Source of the DNA: an uncultured Lachnospiraceae bacterium
GTDB lineage: Bacteria > Bacillota > Clostridia > Lachnospirales > Lachnospiraceae
DNA: 48,397 bases
Direction: 5' to 3'
Assembly (NCBI GenBank): GCA_958402795.1
Contig: CATXUX010000027.1
Span: forward strand, 1-48,397
Part shown: piece after piece, positions 24,352 to 33,170 of the stretch
Position numbering within the stretch: the first letter of the stretch is position 1
How the letters are laid out: every line of letters starts with the position of its first letter
Notes under the pieces: model-generated
Databases searched by the model: none
Told to the model about the DNA's origin: nothing
What the model saw: only the letters and a program-made list of their open reading frames with translations
Translations under genes and position numbers: made by a program

Positions 24352-25833
24352 TTATAAGGTGACACCCTGTTTGAAAATCGCCATATCATGGAAGCCTGCC
24401 TCTTCTGATTTTACTTTCTGTCCGGAGGCTGTGCGGATGACATAATCAAAGAGTTCCTGCCCGAGTTCGTCCATCGGTTTGTCATCTGTCAGAGTTCCGC
24501 AGTTGAAATCGATCCAGTTCTTCTTATGCTCGGAGAGCGGAGTGTTGCTGGAAATCTTGACTGTGGGGACCGGAGAGGCAAAGGGGGTTCCGCGTCCTGT
24601 TGTAAAGAGGACGATCTGCGCGCCGGATGCGGCGAGGGCAGTAGCGGCAACCAGATCATTGCCCGGGGCGCTTAACAGATTCAGTCCTTTCTCACAGACG
24701 GACTCACCGTAGGAGAGTACGCCCTTGACCGGGGCAGATCCGGATTTCTGCACACATCCCATCGACTTGTCTTCCAGCGTGGAGATTCCTCCTTTTTTAT
24801 TGCCGGGAGAAGGATTCTCATAAATGGTCTGGTTGTGGCTCGTAAAATAGTTCTTAAAATTGTTGATCAGGGCGACTGTTTTTTCAAACAGTTCTTCCGT
24901 TTCGCAGCGGTTCATCAGCAGTGTTTCAGCGCCGAACATCTCCGGAACCTCGGTCAGGATCGTGGTGCCTCCTTTGGAGATCAGAAGATCGGAGAATCTG
25001 CCGACGGTAGGATTGGCAGTAATGCCGGAAAGTCCGTCGGAACCGCCGCACTTCATGCCGATGATCAGCTCGCTGCAGTCGATTGGTTCTCTGTGGAATT
25101 TTTCCGCATAGTTGATCAGCTCCCGGACCAGTTCCAGTCCGTCCGCAATCTCATCTTCGGATTCCTGTGCGACCAGAAATTTGACACGGTTTTCATCATA
25201 ATCTCCGATATACTTTTTCAGCTCTTCGATGTTGCTGTTTTCACAGCCAAGTCCAAGGACGAGAACGCCTCCGGCATTCGGATGGAGGATCAGGTCGGCA
25301 AGGATCCGGCGGGTATTCTCCTGGTCGTCGCCCATCTGGGAGCACCCATACGGATGCGGGAAAGCGGCAACCGCTTCAACACTGCCTCTGATCAATGGCT
25401 GCGCTTTGCGCTCAATGGCGGAAGCTACGTTGTTGACACAGCCTACGGTAGGGATGATCCAGATCTCATTGCGCACGCCTGCTTTTCCGTCTGTCCGGCG
25501 AAACCCCTGAAAATATTGCTTTTCCGAGGTCACCGGGGGAGTGATCGTGGGCGTATAAGTATAGGTAAGCAGATCGCCGAGACCGGTCTTTATGTTATGT
25601 GTATGAATCCATGCGCCGGGGCGGATGGATTCTTTTGCGACTCCGATGGGAGCGCCATACTTGATCACTGGTTCATCTTTTCTGATAGGACATAAGGCGA
25701 ACTTATGTCCCTGCGGGATGTCTTCTAATAATGTAATGTCCGTTCCGTCGATTTCCAGCACCTCTCCCCGGGACAGCGGCTTCAGGGCGACAGCCACCTT
25801 GTCATCCGGGTGAATCTTGAGAAATGTTTTCAT
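24352..25833 (-). CDS. uxaA: Altronate dehydratase
   Basis: Dehydrates altronate to 2-keto-3-deoxygluconate, the step after UxaB. 493 residues: an N-terminal SAF domain (about 1-85, ending GAWIHTHNIKTGL) and a large C-terminal dehydratase domain with CGGSDGLSGITANP and PGNDLVAATALAASGA. The family needs a divalent metal, usually iron. The open frame runs to 25908, but I start at the ATG at 25833, which follows AAAGGAAATACGTAAC and gives the usual MKTFLKIHPDDKV. It is the first gene of the uxaA-uxaB operon, with a LacI-type operator at its promoter. Confidence 0.92.
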   Translation of the reverse strand: MKTFLKIHPDDKVAVALKPLSRGEVLEIDGTDITLLEDIPQGHKFALCPIRKDEPVIKYGAPIGVAKESIRPGAWIHTHNIKTGLGDLLTYTYTPTITPPVTSEKQYFQGFRRTDGKAGVRNEIWIIPTVGCVNNVASAIERKAQPLIRGSVEAVAAFPHPYGCSQMGDDQENTRRILADLILHPNAGGVLVLGLGCENSNIEELKKYIGDYDENRVKFLVAQESEDEIADGLELVRELINYAEKFHREPIDCSELIIGMKCGGSDGLSGITANPTVGRFSDLLISKGGTTILTEVPEMFGAETLLMNRCETEELFEKTVALINNFKNYFTSHNQTIYENPSPGNKKGGISTLEDKSMGCVQKSGSAPVKGVLSYGESVCEKGLNLLSAPGNDLVAATALAASGAQIVLFTTGRGTPFASPVPTVKISSNTPLSEHKKNWIDFNCGTLTDDKPMDELGQELFDYVIRTASGQKVKSEEAGFHDMAIFKQGVTL

Positions 25834-25880
25834 GTTACGTATTTCCTTTCCTGCTGTCTTTCGGTGAAGACAATAATTAA

Positions 25881-25898
25881 AATGTAAGAGCTTACATT
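25881..25898. promoter_or_regulatory. Palindromic operator in front of uxaA
   Basis: AATGTAAG-AG-CTTACATT, an 8+2+8 perfect palindrome immediately downstream of the uxaA -10, over the expected transcription start. The core TGTAAGAGCTTACA is identical to the one before the regulator gene. It fits a LacI-family repressor site. Confidence 0.75.
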
Positions 25899-25899
25899 T

Positions 25900-25928
25900 A
25901 AAATACAACCCAAAAACAGGATTGTCAA
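25900..25928 (-). promoter_or_regulatory. uxaAB promoter
   Basis: On the minus strand a perfect TTGACA (25928-25923), 17-base spacer and TATTTT (25905-25900). The operator palindrome follows at once. Confidence 0.75.
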
Positions 25929-26024
25929 TATAAAATAATAAAAAAGTGATTCAAAAACATAACTTTGTTAATTATGAACAAAAAATGTGTGAAAGAATTG
26001 TGAAAAATCACGGTTGAATTTTCA

Positions 26025-26052
26025 TTGCATTCTGAAATCGGCGTGATATAAT
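26025..26052 (+). promoter_or_regulatory. Promoter of the regulator-TRAP-uxaC operon
   Basis: TTGCAT (26025-26030), 16-base spacer, extended -10 TGATATAAT ending at 26052. The operator at 26060-26077 covers the expected start of transcription. Confidence 0.7.
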
Positions 26053-26059
26053 AAAAGAA

Positions 26060-26077
26060 AGTGTAAGAGCTTACACT
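26060..26077. promoter_or_regulatory. Palindromic operator in front of the LacI-type regulator
   Basis: AGTGTAAG-AG-CTTACACT, an 8+2+8 perfect palindrome sharing the 14-base core with the uxaA operator. Its place just past the -10 suggests autorepression and repression of the TRAP/uxaC arm. Confidence 0.75.
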
Positions 26078-26106
26078 TCGTGAGAGAAAGAAAGGAAGTG
26101 TGATGA

Positions 26107-27102
26107 TTGAACATCTATGATATAGCAAAATTGGCTGGTGTATCTATCGCAACCGTGTCCAGAGTAGTGAATGACAGTCCGAAGGTCAGCGATAAGACAA
26201 AAGAAAAAGTACGCAGGGTTATGGAAGAAAATAACTACACGCCGAATGTATTTGCGCGCGGACTGGGACTGAATTCTATGAATACAGTAGGTCTGGTATG
26301 CCCGGATGTGTCGGACAATTATATGGCGAAAGCAGTGGCATATCTGGAAAAGAACCTGAGAGGCTACGGATATGACTGTATCCTGTACTGCAGCGGATAC
26401 GATGAAGAGGATAAACACCAGGCTGTGGAACTGATTCTGAAAAAGCGCATTGACGCGCTGGTGCTGATCGGATCGAATTATGCCGGAAGCAGCGAAGAAG
26501 AGAATGCATATATTAAGGAAGTAGCGGCGGATATCCCCGTGTTTATGATCAACGGATATATAGACGGAGAAAATATCTACTGCACACTGGCAGACGATTA
26601 TCAGGCGACATATGACGCCACAGAGGAACTCATCTTCGCCGGGAAGAAACGGATTCTGTTTCTGAGCAATTCGAATTCTTACAGTGCTACGCAGAAACTG
26701 CATGGCTATGAAGACGCCCTGAAGGCACATAAGATGCCTGTGTTGGAAGAACTGGAGATTTATACGGAAAACTCAATTCACGGCACAAGGGACGCGCTTC
26801 TCTGGCACAGGAATCTGGAGTTCGACAGTGTAGTGGCAACAGAGGATGGACTGGCGATCGGCGCGTTGAAGTATGCGAAGGCGCGGGGAATTGGCATCCC
26901 GGGAGAAATCAGTGTCATAGGGTACAATAATTCAGAACTTTCGGTAGGTTGTGAGCCGGAACTTACCACGGTGGACGCCAGAGGTGAGATTCTGTGCAAG
27001 ATGGCGATTGATTCAATGATGGCATTGCTGGGCGGAGAAAAAATCGGACAGAAACAAATGATAAAATGTCATCTGGTGAAACGCCAGACAACCGATTTCT
27101 GA
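26107..27102 (+). CDS. LacI-family transcriptional regulator of hexuronate use
   Basis: 331 residues. The N-terminal helix-turn-helix and hinge (IYDIAKLAGVSIATVSRVVN, about 3-22, hinge to about 60) precede a periplasmic-binding-protein-like effector domain (62-331). The start codon is TTG at 26107, eight bases after GGAAG; the nearby ATG at 26103 is out of frame. Two near-identical palindromes in the divergent promoters are its likely sites, so it probably represses uxaAB and its own operon until a hexuronate or pathway intermediate binds. The inducer cannot be named from sequence. Confidence 0.9.
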   Translation: MNIYDIAKLAGVSIATVSRVVNDSPKVSDKTKEKVRRVMEENNYTPNVFARGLGLNSMNTVGLVCPDVSDNYMAKAVAYLEKNLRGYGYDCILYCSGYDEEDKHQAVELILKKRIDALVLIGSNYAGSSEEENAYIKEVAADIPVFMINGYIDGENIYCTLADDYQATYDATEELIFAGKKRILFLSNSNSYSATQKLHGYEDALKAHKMPVLEELEIYTENSIHGTRDALLWHRNLEFDSVVATEDGLAIGALKYAKARGIGIPGEISVIGYNNSELSVGCEPELTTVDARGEILCKMAIDSMMALLGGEKIGQKQMIKCHLVKRQTTDF

Positions 27103-27144
27103 TCACGGAGGATTGATAGAATCCAGTGAAAGGAAACAAAGAAA

Positions 27145-28179
27145 ATGAGAGGTTTAAAAAGAGCATGTGCGCTGCTGCTTAGCGCGGGACTGCTGGCAGG
27201 CTGCATGGGCGGTCTTGCCGGATGTGGTTCGATTAAGAGCGAGAAACGGATCATCCGGATTGCCCACGCACAGTCCGAGACTCATCCGGAGCATCTTGGA
27301 CTGTTGGAATTCAAAGACTATATTGAGGAGAATCTGGGGGATAAATATGAAGTTCAGATTTACCCGAATGAACTTCTGGGAAGCGCGCAAAAGGCAATTG
27401 AACTGACACAGACAGGCGCGATTGATTTTGTTGTAGCGGGAACGGCAAATCTGGAGAATTTTGCGGACGTGTATGAGGTGTTTAGTATGCCGTATCTGTT
27501 TACATCAGAGGAAGCATATCATGAGGTGATGAACGATACGGAGTATATGCAGCAGGTCTATGAATCCACGGATGAAGCGGGATTCCGTGTGCTGACATGG
27601 TATAACGCGGGAACGAGAAGCTTCTATGCAAAGAAGCCGATCTATACGCCGGATGATCTGAAAGGACTGAAGATGCGCGTGCAGCAGAGTCCGGCAAGTG
27701 TCAATATGGCGAATGCATTCGGCGCGGCAGCGTCACCGATGAGTTTCGGAGAAGTTTATACTGCGATTCAGCAGGGCGTCATCGACGGGGCGGAGAATAA
27801 CGAACTGGCGCTTACGAACAATAAGCACGGGGAAGTGGCAAAGTATTATTCTTACAACAAACATCAGATGGTTCCGGATATGCTGATCGGCAACCTGAAA
27901 TTCTTGGAAGGACTCAGCGATGAGGAGTATGAGATCTTTATGGAAGCGGCGCGGCTTTCTACAGAAGCAGAGATGGGTTACTGGGACGAGCAGGTAGAAG
28001 AGGCGAAGGAAATCGCAGAGAATGATATGGGAGTTGAATTTATCGACGTGGATGTAGAGGCATTCAAGGATAAGGTATCCGGCGTACAGCAGGAGATGCT
28101 GGACGCGAACCCGGATATTCAGGATCTGTACGACCATATTCAGGAGATCAATGAAAAATATGCACAGGAGGAAGAATAA
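27145..28179 (+). CDS. TRAP transporter solute-binding lipoprotein (DctP family)
   Basis: 344 residues. Lipoprotein signal peptide with lipobox LLAGC (Cys 20), so it is tethered outside the cell. The mature part has the DctP fold signatures: YNAGTRSFYAKKPIYTPDDLKGLKMRV, with the conserved Arg that binds the substrate carboxylate, and FGEVYTAIQQGVIDGAENN. Given the uxa genes around it, the ligand is most likely galacturonate or glucuronate. ATG follows AAAGGAAACAAAGAAA. First gene of dctP-dctQ-dctM, which begin at 27145, 28181 and 28710. Confidence 0.92.
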   Translation: MRGLKRACALLLSAGLLAGCMGGLAGCGSIKSEKRIIRIAHAQSETHPEHLGLLEFKDYIEENLGDKYEVQIYPNELLGSAQKAIELTQTGAIDFVVAGTANLENFADVYEVFSMPYLFTSEEAYHEVMNDTEYMQQVYESTDEAGFRVLTWYNAGTRSFYAKKPIYTPDDLKGLKMRVQQSPASVNMANAFGAAASPMSFGEVYTAIQQGVIDGAENNELALTNNKHGEVAKYYSYNKHQMVPDMLIGNLKFLEGLSDEEYEIFMEAARLSTEAEMGYWDEQVEEAKEIAENDMGVEFIDVDVEAFKDKVSGVQQEMLDANPDIQDLYDHIQEINEKYAQEEE

Positions 28180-28180
28180 G

Positions 28181-28684
28181 ATGAAAGTATTGCATAAGAT
28201 TCGAAAAGGAATGGACATTGTCCTGAGTTCTGCCTGTGCGTTTGTTTTTGCGGCGATGGTTGTGATCGGAACTTATCAGATCGTGACACGTTTTATCTTC
28301 CGCAATCCGAGTACCGTATCGGAAGAACTGCTGACATACAGCTTTACATGGATGGCTCTTCTTGCAAGCGCCTATGTGTTTGGAAAAAGAGATCATATGA
28401 GAATGGGGTTTGTGGCTGATAAGATGAGCCAAGGAATGCAGAAAGCTCTGAACATTTTCAGCGAGATCCTGATCATGCTGCTGGCAGGAAGCGTCATGAT
28501 CTACGGAGGAGTTACCATTATGGACCTGACCATGACACAGTCTACCGCTTCTCTTGGCATTCCGATGGGTGTGGTTTACATGATCATACCGCTGTCCGGT
28601 ATTTTGATCGTAGTGTATTCAATCCTGAATATCATCGATCTTCTGGCAGGTGTGGAAAGAGAACAGAGAGAAGTCAAAGAATAG
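28181..28684 (+). CDS. TRAP transporter small permease (DctQ family)
   Basis: 167 residues with four membrane segments (about 13-35, 48-66, 88-110, 125-150), the usual size and shape of DctQ. It joins the large permease in the Na+- or H+-driven uptake complex. The frame extends back to 28151, but the ATG at 28181 follows AGGAGGAAGAATAAG and starts directly after the dctP stop codon. It has the conserved FIFRNPSTVSEEL segment. Confidence 0.9.
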   Translation: MKVLHKIRKGMDIVLSSACAFVFAAMVVIGTYQIVTRFIFRNPSTVSEELLTYSFTWMALLASAYVFGKRDHMRMGFVADKMSQGMQKALNIFSEILIMLLAGSVMIYGGVTIMDLTMTQSTASLGIPMGVVYMIIPLSGILIVVYSILNIIDLLAGVEREQREVKE

Positions 28685-28709
28685 TGTGAATGGAAAGGAG
28701 TGAGTGATT

Positions 28710-30017
28710 ATGAATACTGCATTAGTGAGTGGTTTAATTATATTGGTTGTACTGGTAATCCTGCTGCTGGCGGGAGTACCGATTGCTGTCGCACTGGGAA
28801 TTTCATCCGTGTGCGCGATTCTTCCGGTAATGGATGTGGACATTGCGGTCCTGACGGGAGCACAGAGAATCTTCTCAGGAATCTCTGTATTCAGCCTGCT
28901 GGCAATCCCGTTTTTCATTCTTGCCGGTAATATTATGAACAAGGGCGGTATTGCGATCCGTCTGATCAATCTGGCAAAAGTGATCACCGGACGGACGCCG
29001 GGAGCGCTGGCGCAGACGAACGTACTGGCAAACATGATCTTCGGCGCGATTTCCGGTTCCGGTACGGCGGCAGCGTCCGCGATGGGATCGATCATCGGAC
29101 CGATCGAGAAAGAAGAAGGATATGATCCGAGCTTTTCCGCGGCGGCAAATATCGCGACAGCGCCGACAGGACTCTTGATTCCGCCAAGTAACGTTATGAT
29201 TACATTTTCACTGGTCAGCGGCGGAACTTCTGTGGCGGCTCTGTTTATGGCAGGGTACATTCCCGGAATCCTCTGGGGACTGGCATGTATGATCGTAGTA
29301 TTCTTTATTGCAAAGAAACGCGGATACAGAAGCACGACAAGCTTCACGGCAAAGGAAAAATGGACGATTTTCATTCAGGCACTTCCGTGTCTTCTCCTGA
29401 TCATCATTGTAATCGGAGGAATCATCGGAGGAATCTTCACGGCGACAGAAGGCTCTGTCGTGGCGGTGGTATACAGCCTGGTGCTGTCCCTGTTCGGATA
29501 TAAGTCGATCAAAGTAAAGGACATTCCACAGCTTCTGAAGGAAAGCGCGGAAATGACAGGTATCATCATTTTCCTGATCGGCGTATCCAGCATTATGTCA
29601 TGGGTAATGGCATTTACGAACATCCCGGCTCTGGTTTCGTCGGCTCTGCTGGCAATCAGCGACAGCAAGATCGTGATCCTTTTGATGATCAACATCATCC
29701 TGCTGATCGTCGGGACTTTTATGGATATGACGCCGGCCTGTCTGATCTTTACACCGATCTTTCTTCCGGTTTGTCAGGCATTGGGAATGAATACCGTACA
29801 TTTTGGTATCATGATGATCTTTAACCTGTGTATCGGAACGATCACGCCTCCGGTCGGGACAACGCTGTTTGTCGGCGTAAAGGTAGGCGGAGTCAAGCTG
29901 GAATCCGTGATCCGGCAGTTACTCATATATTTTGCAGCGATTTTTGTTGTACTGATGCTGGTAACCTATATCCCGCAGTTGTCGCTGTTCCTGCCGGGAC
30001 TGATGGGATACGTATAA
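28710..30017 (+). CDS. TRAP transporter large permease (DctM family)
   Basis: 435-residue integral membrane protein with about 11-12 hydrophobic segments. It shows DctM signatures such as FFILAGNIMNKGGIA, GAISGSGTAAASAMG near 110-125, and TPPVGTTLFVG near the C-terminus. It forms the transport channel with DctQ. I start at the ATG at 28710, nine bases after AAAGGAG; an in-frame GTG at 28704 is too close to that site. A strong hairpin lies between it and uxaC. Confidence 0.92.
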   Translation: MNTALVSGLIILVVLVILLLAGVPIAVALGISSVCAILPVMDVDIAVLTGAQRIFSGISVFSLLAIPFFILAGNIMNKGGIAIRLINLAKVITGRTPGALAQTNVLANMIFGAISGSGTAAASAMGSIIGPIEKEEGYDPSFSAAANIATAPTGLLIPPSNVMITFSLVSGGTSVAALFMAGYIPGILWGLACMIVVFFIAKKRGYRSTTSFTAKEKWTIFIQALPCLLLIIIVIGGIIGGIFTATEGSVVAVVYSLVLSLFGYKSIKVKDIPQLLKESAEMTGIIIFLIGVSSIMSWVMAFTNIPALVSSALLAISDSKIVILLMINIILLIVGTFMDMTPACLIFTPIFLPVCQALGMNTVHFGIMMIFNLCIGTITPPVGTTLFVGVKVGGVKLESVIRQLLIYFAAIFVVLMLVTYIPQLSLFLPGLMGYV

Positions 30018-30085
30018 AGCGGCGCCGGAAATTATCAAAGTGTTACGTGTAGAAATGTTCGAACCGGAGCTGCATGCCCCGGCGC

Positions 30086-30124
30086 GCACAGCAGGCAGCA
30101 GATATGGCGGACTGCCTGCTGTGC
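30086..30124 (+). other. Strong hairpin between dctM and uxaC
   Basis: GCACAGCAGGCAG (30086-30098) pairs perfectly with CTGCCTGCTGTGC (30112-30124). There is no T-run, so it is not an ordinary terminator. It may stabilise the upstream mRNA or mark a processing point. Confidence 0.65.
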
Positions 30125-30177
30125 ACGGGAAACGATATCGATTTATAAAGATTTATTAAGAAATGGAGAAAATTACA

Positions 30178-31593
30178 ATGAAAGCATTTATGGATCAGGA
30201 TTTTTTACTTAGTACAGAAACTGCGAAGGAGCTGTACCATGAGTTCGCGGCGACGGTTCCGGTACTGGATTACCACTGCCACATCAATCCGCAGGAGATC
30301 GCGGAGGACAGAAAGTTTGACAATATCACCCAGGTATGGCTGGGCGGCGACCACTATAAGTGGCGTCAGATGCGCTCCAACGGTGTGGACGAGTATTATA
30401 TCACCGGAGATGCGCCGGACCGCGAGAAGTTTCAGAAATGGGCGGAAACGCTGGAAAAGGCAATCGGAAACCCGCTGTTCCACTGGAGTCATCTGGAACT
30501 GCAGAGATATTTCGGATACCACGGAGTGTTAAATGGCGAAACGGCAGAGGAAGTCTGGAACCTGTGCAACGAAAAGCTGCATGAGGATTCCATGAGTGTC
30601 CGCAATCTGATCCGTCAGTCCAATGTAACACTGATCTGTACGACCGATGATCCGGCGGATGATCTGCGGTGGCACAAAGTGATCGCAGCAGACGACAGCT
30701 TTGACGTACAGGTACTTCCGGCATGGCGTCCCGATAAGGCGATGAATCTCGAAAAGCCGGATTATACGGAATATCTGGAGAAACTCGGCAAAGCGGCGGA
30801 TATGGAGATCAGTTCATTTGCAGACCTGAAAACAGCGCTGAAAAAGCGGATGGAATTCTTTGACCAGATGGGATGCCGGGCATCCGACCATGCGCTGGAA
30901 TATGTGATGTACCAGCCTGCGTCGGAGGAAGAGATAGAGGCAATCTTCGCCCGCCGTCTCGCCGGAGAGACAATTTCCAGACTGGAAGAACTGCAGTTCA
31001 AAACTGCGTTTATGCTGTTTGTGGCAGGGGAATACACGCGCCTTGGCTGGGCGATGCAGCTCCACTACGGATGCAAGAGAGACAATAATGTGGAAATGTA
31101 CCGGAAACTCGGACCGGATACCGGCTATGACTGCATCAACAACTATGCGCCATCCAGCGAAACGGCAGATTTCCTGAATGCACTGAATGAGACAGACAGC
31201 CTGCCGAAGACGATCCTGTACAGCCTGAATCCGAATGACGATGAGGCACTGGGGACAATTCTCGGGTGCTTCCAGAATTCCGATGCGGTCGGAAAGATCC
31301 AGCAGGGATCCGCATGGTGGTTCAATGACAACAAGACCGGCATGATGAAGCAGATGACATCGCTCGCGAACTTAAGCCTGCTCGGAAACTTCAATGGAAT
31401 GCTGACGGATTCGAGAAGTTTTCTTTCCTATCCGAGACATGAGTATTTCAGAAGAATCCTCTGCGAACTGGTCGGAGGCTGGGTAGAAAACGGAGAATAT
31501 CCGAAAGATATGAAGAACCTGGAAAAACTGATCAAAGGAATTTCCTATAATAATGCAATCCGCTACTTCGGATTTGATCTGGAAATGAAATAA
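30178..31593 (+). CDS. uxaC: Glucuronate/galacturonate isomerase
   Basis: Interconverts glucuronate with fructuronate and galacturonate with tagaturonate, the first step after uptake. 471 residues, typical length, amidohydrolase-like TIM barrel with the metal-binding DYHCHINP near residues 29-36 and LQLHYGCKRDNN-like motif (MQLHYGCKRDNN). I start at the ATG at 30178, nine bases after GGAGA, which gives the usual MKAFMDQDFLL; the ATG at 30163 has no ribosome binding site. It probably shares the regulator-TRAP transcript. A terminator follows. Confidence 0.93.
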   Translation: MKAFMDQDFLLSTETAKELYHEFAATVPVLDYHCHINPQEIAEDRKFDNITQVWLGGDHYKWRQMRSNGVDEYYITGDAPDREKFQKWAETLEKAIGNPLFHWSHLELQRYFGYHGVLNGETAEEVWNLCNEKLHEDSMSVRNLIRQSNVTLICTTDDPADDLRWHKVIAADDSFDVQVLPAWRPDKAMNLEKPDYTEYLEKLGKAADMEISSFADLKTALKKRMEFFDQMGCRASDHALEYVMYQPASEEEIEAIFARRLAGETISRLEELQFKTAFMLFVAGEYTRLGWAMQLHYGCKRDNNVEMYRKLGPDTGYDCINNYAPSSETADFLNALNETDSLPKTILYSLNPNDDEALGTILGCFQNSDAVGKIQQGSAWWFNDNKTGMMKQMTSLANLSLLGNFNGMLTDSRSFLSYPRHEYFRRILCELVGGWVENGEYPKDMKNLEKLIKGISYNNAIRYFGFDLEMK

Positions 31594-31635
31594 TAGAGTG
31601 AGTCAGACAAAAATAGAATAATAGATGAAAAAAGC

Positions 31636-31690
31636 AAAAAACAGACAGAAGTTCTTTTGAAAAGGAAAGATACTTTTGCCTGTTTTTTTT
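31636..31690 (+). terminator. Terminator after uxaC
   Basis: AAAAAACAGACAGAAG (31636-31651) pairs with CTTTTGCCTGTTTTTT (31673-31688) with two mismatches, then a T-run. Confidence 0.75.
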
Positions 31691-31757
31691 GAATGATATG
31701 TAATAATAAAGGATCATCATGTGTCTAATCAGTGGAAGGGAGGATGAAAAGTAAAAA

Positions 31758-32255
31758 ATGCCGGCAGAGCAATGTTTAGAAAGACTAATGAATGAATATG
31801 GAGACAGCATTTTGCGTATGTGCTATTTATATCTGAAAGATTATCAGCTTGCGGAAGACGCTACGCAAGAGACATTTATAAAAGCAATGAAATCATATGA
31901 TTCCTTTAAGCATAAATCAAGTGAAAAAACATGGTTGATACGCATTGCAATCAATACCTGCAAAAATATGATGAGAAAGCCTTGGTTTCAAATCGATCAG
32001 GATCATTTGGAAAATCATCGGGAAAAATCAGGAGATAACCCGATTGATTCTTTTCTGGAAAAGGCAAGTGTATCAGAGGCGATTATGAAGTTGAATGCAA
32101 ATGACAGACAAATCATTGTATTGTATTATTATCAGGAATTGTCTGTCAGAGAAATCGCGGAAATTATCGGGAAAACGGAGAATACCACGATTCAACGATT
32201 AAATCGAGCGAGAATCAAATTAAAAAAAATTTTGGTGGAGGCTGGATATGAATGA
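31758..32255 (+). CDS. ECF-type RNA polymerase sigma factor
   Basis: 165 residues. Region 2 (about 10-75) has DSILRMCYLYLKDYQLAEDATQETF and the WLIRIAINTC DNA-melting segment; region 4 (about 95-160) has ANDRQIIVLYYYQELSVREIAEIIG. Length and the absence of regions 1 and 3 fit the extracytoplasmic-function class. ATG at 31758, fourteen bases after GGGAGG, which is rather long. The next gene overlaps its 3' end by eight bases, as expected for a sigma factor and its controller. AT-richer than the flanking uxaC. Confidence 0.88.
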   Translation: MPAEQCLERLMNEYGDSILRMCYLYLKDYQLAEDATQETFIKAMKSYDSFKHKSSEKTWLIRIAINTCKNMMRKPWFQIDQDHLENHREKSGDNPIDSFLEKASVSEAIMKLNANDRQIIVLYYYQELSVREIAEIIGKTENTTIQRLNRARIKLKKILVEAGYE

Positions 32256-33042
32256 ACTTGATGTAAAAGATACAATCGACAGAGAACTCAAAGAAATGAA
32301 GCTGAATGATGAACTCAGGCGGAAGATCAGAAAAGGAGTTACTCATCGGAAACATGACCGTATCATGAAAGGCGCTGTGGCTTCTTTTGCGGTCATTGTT
32401 CTTGCCGGAACGACTGTCTTAGCAGGACACTATATATGGAACAGAGTGCAGGTAAATGATGAGATATTACCGGAATTAGACACCATGCAGATGATTCAGG
32501 TTGATGAAATAGAAGCCATACCTGATGAAAATGGAATGGTCAATAAAGATTACGATGATTATGCGGAAATAAAAAATGATTTGGGCATTGATTTATTGGA
32601 CACGGATTTATCTCAAAACAATCCTTATATGCTGGGACATGTAATGACAGATACAAGAGATTTTGCAATTGTTACGGTAGACAATTTTATTGTAGGAGAT
32701 ACAAGTAACTATGAATATTTAAAAGAAGCAAACAGATATTCATATGACCATGGAGAAGTGTATTTTTCGTCAGTTTCACTGACGATAGATATTATTTTGA
32801 GTGAAAATCAAATGAATCATGGATGGGATACAGAATATCTTGGACTTTATCAGTTTGTAGAAAATTACACTTCAGCACAAGGATATAAAGTAAATATTAT
32901 AGAAGACGCAACGGAAGGAGAAAATCCCGAAAATTATGTGTCAGAAAAAGTGGCAGTTTTTGTGGCGGACGGCATACGTTATTCTCTGAAAGGAAGAACT
33001 TCGTTAGAGGAGATCAAAGCAATCGTTGATACGATGAGGTAG
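32248..33042 (+). CDS. Membrane partner of the ECF sigma factor (putative anti-sigma, DUF4179-like)
   Basis: 264 residues: a cytoplasmic helical N-terminus (1-40, with Lys/Arg/Glu-rich MNELDVKDTIDRELKEMKL), one membrane segment at about 42-62, and an extracytoplasmic domain (65-264) with beta-rich DUF4179-like character. The topology fits an anti-sigma factor that holds the sigma factor and senses an envelope signal. The start overlaps the sigma gene by eight bases after GGTGGAGGCTGGAT. The DUF assignment is from memory of similar proteins, not from a search. Confidence 0.75.
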   Translation: MNELDVKDTIDRELKEMKLNDELRRKIRKGVTHRKHDRIMKGAVASFAVIVLAGTTVLAGHYIWNRVQVNDEILPELDTMQMIQVDEIEAIPDENGMVNKDYDDYAEIKNDLGIDLLDTDLSQNNPYMLGHVMTDTRDFAIVTVDNFIVGDTSNYEYLKEANRYSYDHGEVYFSSVSLTIDIILSENQMNHGWDTEYLGLYQFVENYTSAQGYKVNIIEDATEGENPENYVSEKVAVFVADGIRYSLKGRTSLEEIKAIVDTMR

Positions 33043-33085
33043 AATGAACCTGCGCAGTTTACAGAAGTACTTTATGATGCAAATA

Positions 33086-33114
33086 TTGTATTTTTATCAC
33101 AAATCCATTATACT
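33086..33114 (+). promoter_or_regulatory. Promoter of the AAA-ATPase-like gene
   Basis: TTGTAT (33086-33091), 17-base spacer, TATACT (33109-33114), about 57 bases before the ATG. Confidence 0.65.
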
Positions 33115-33170
33115 GATAGCAGATGGAAACATGGACGAGAGAGTATATTGGCAATTTGCGGGAGGTATGT

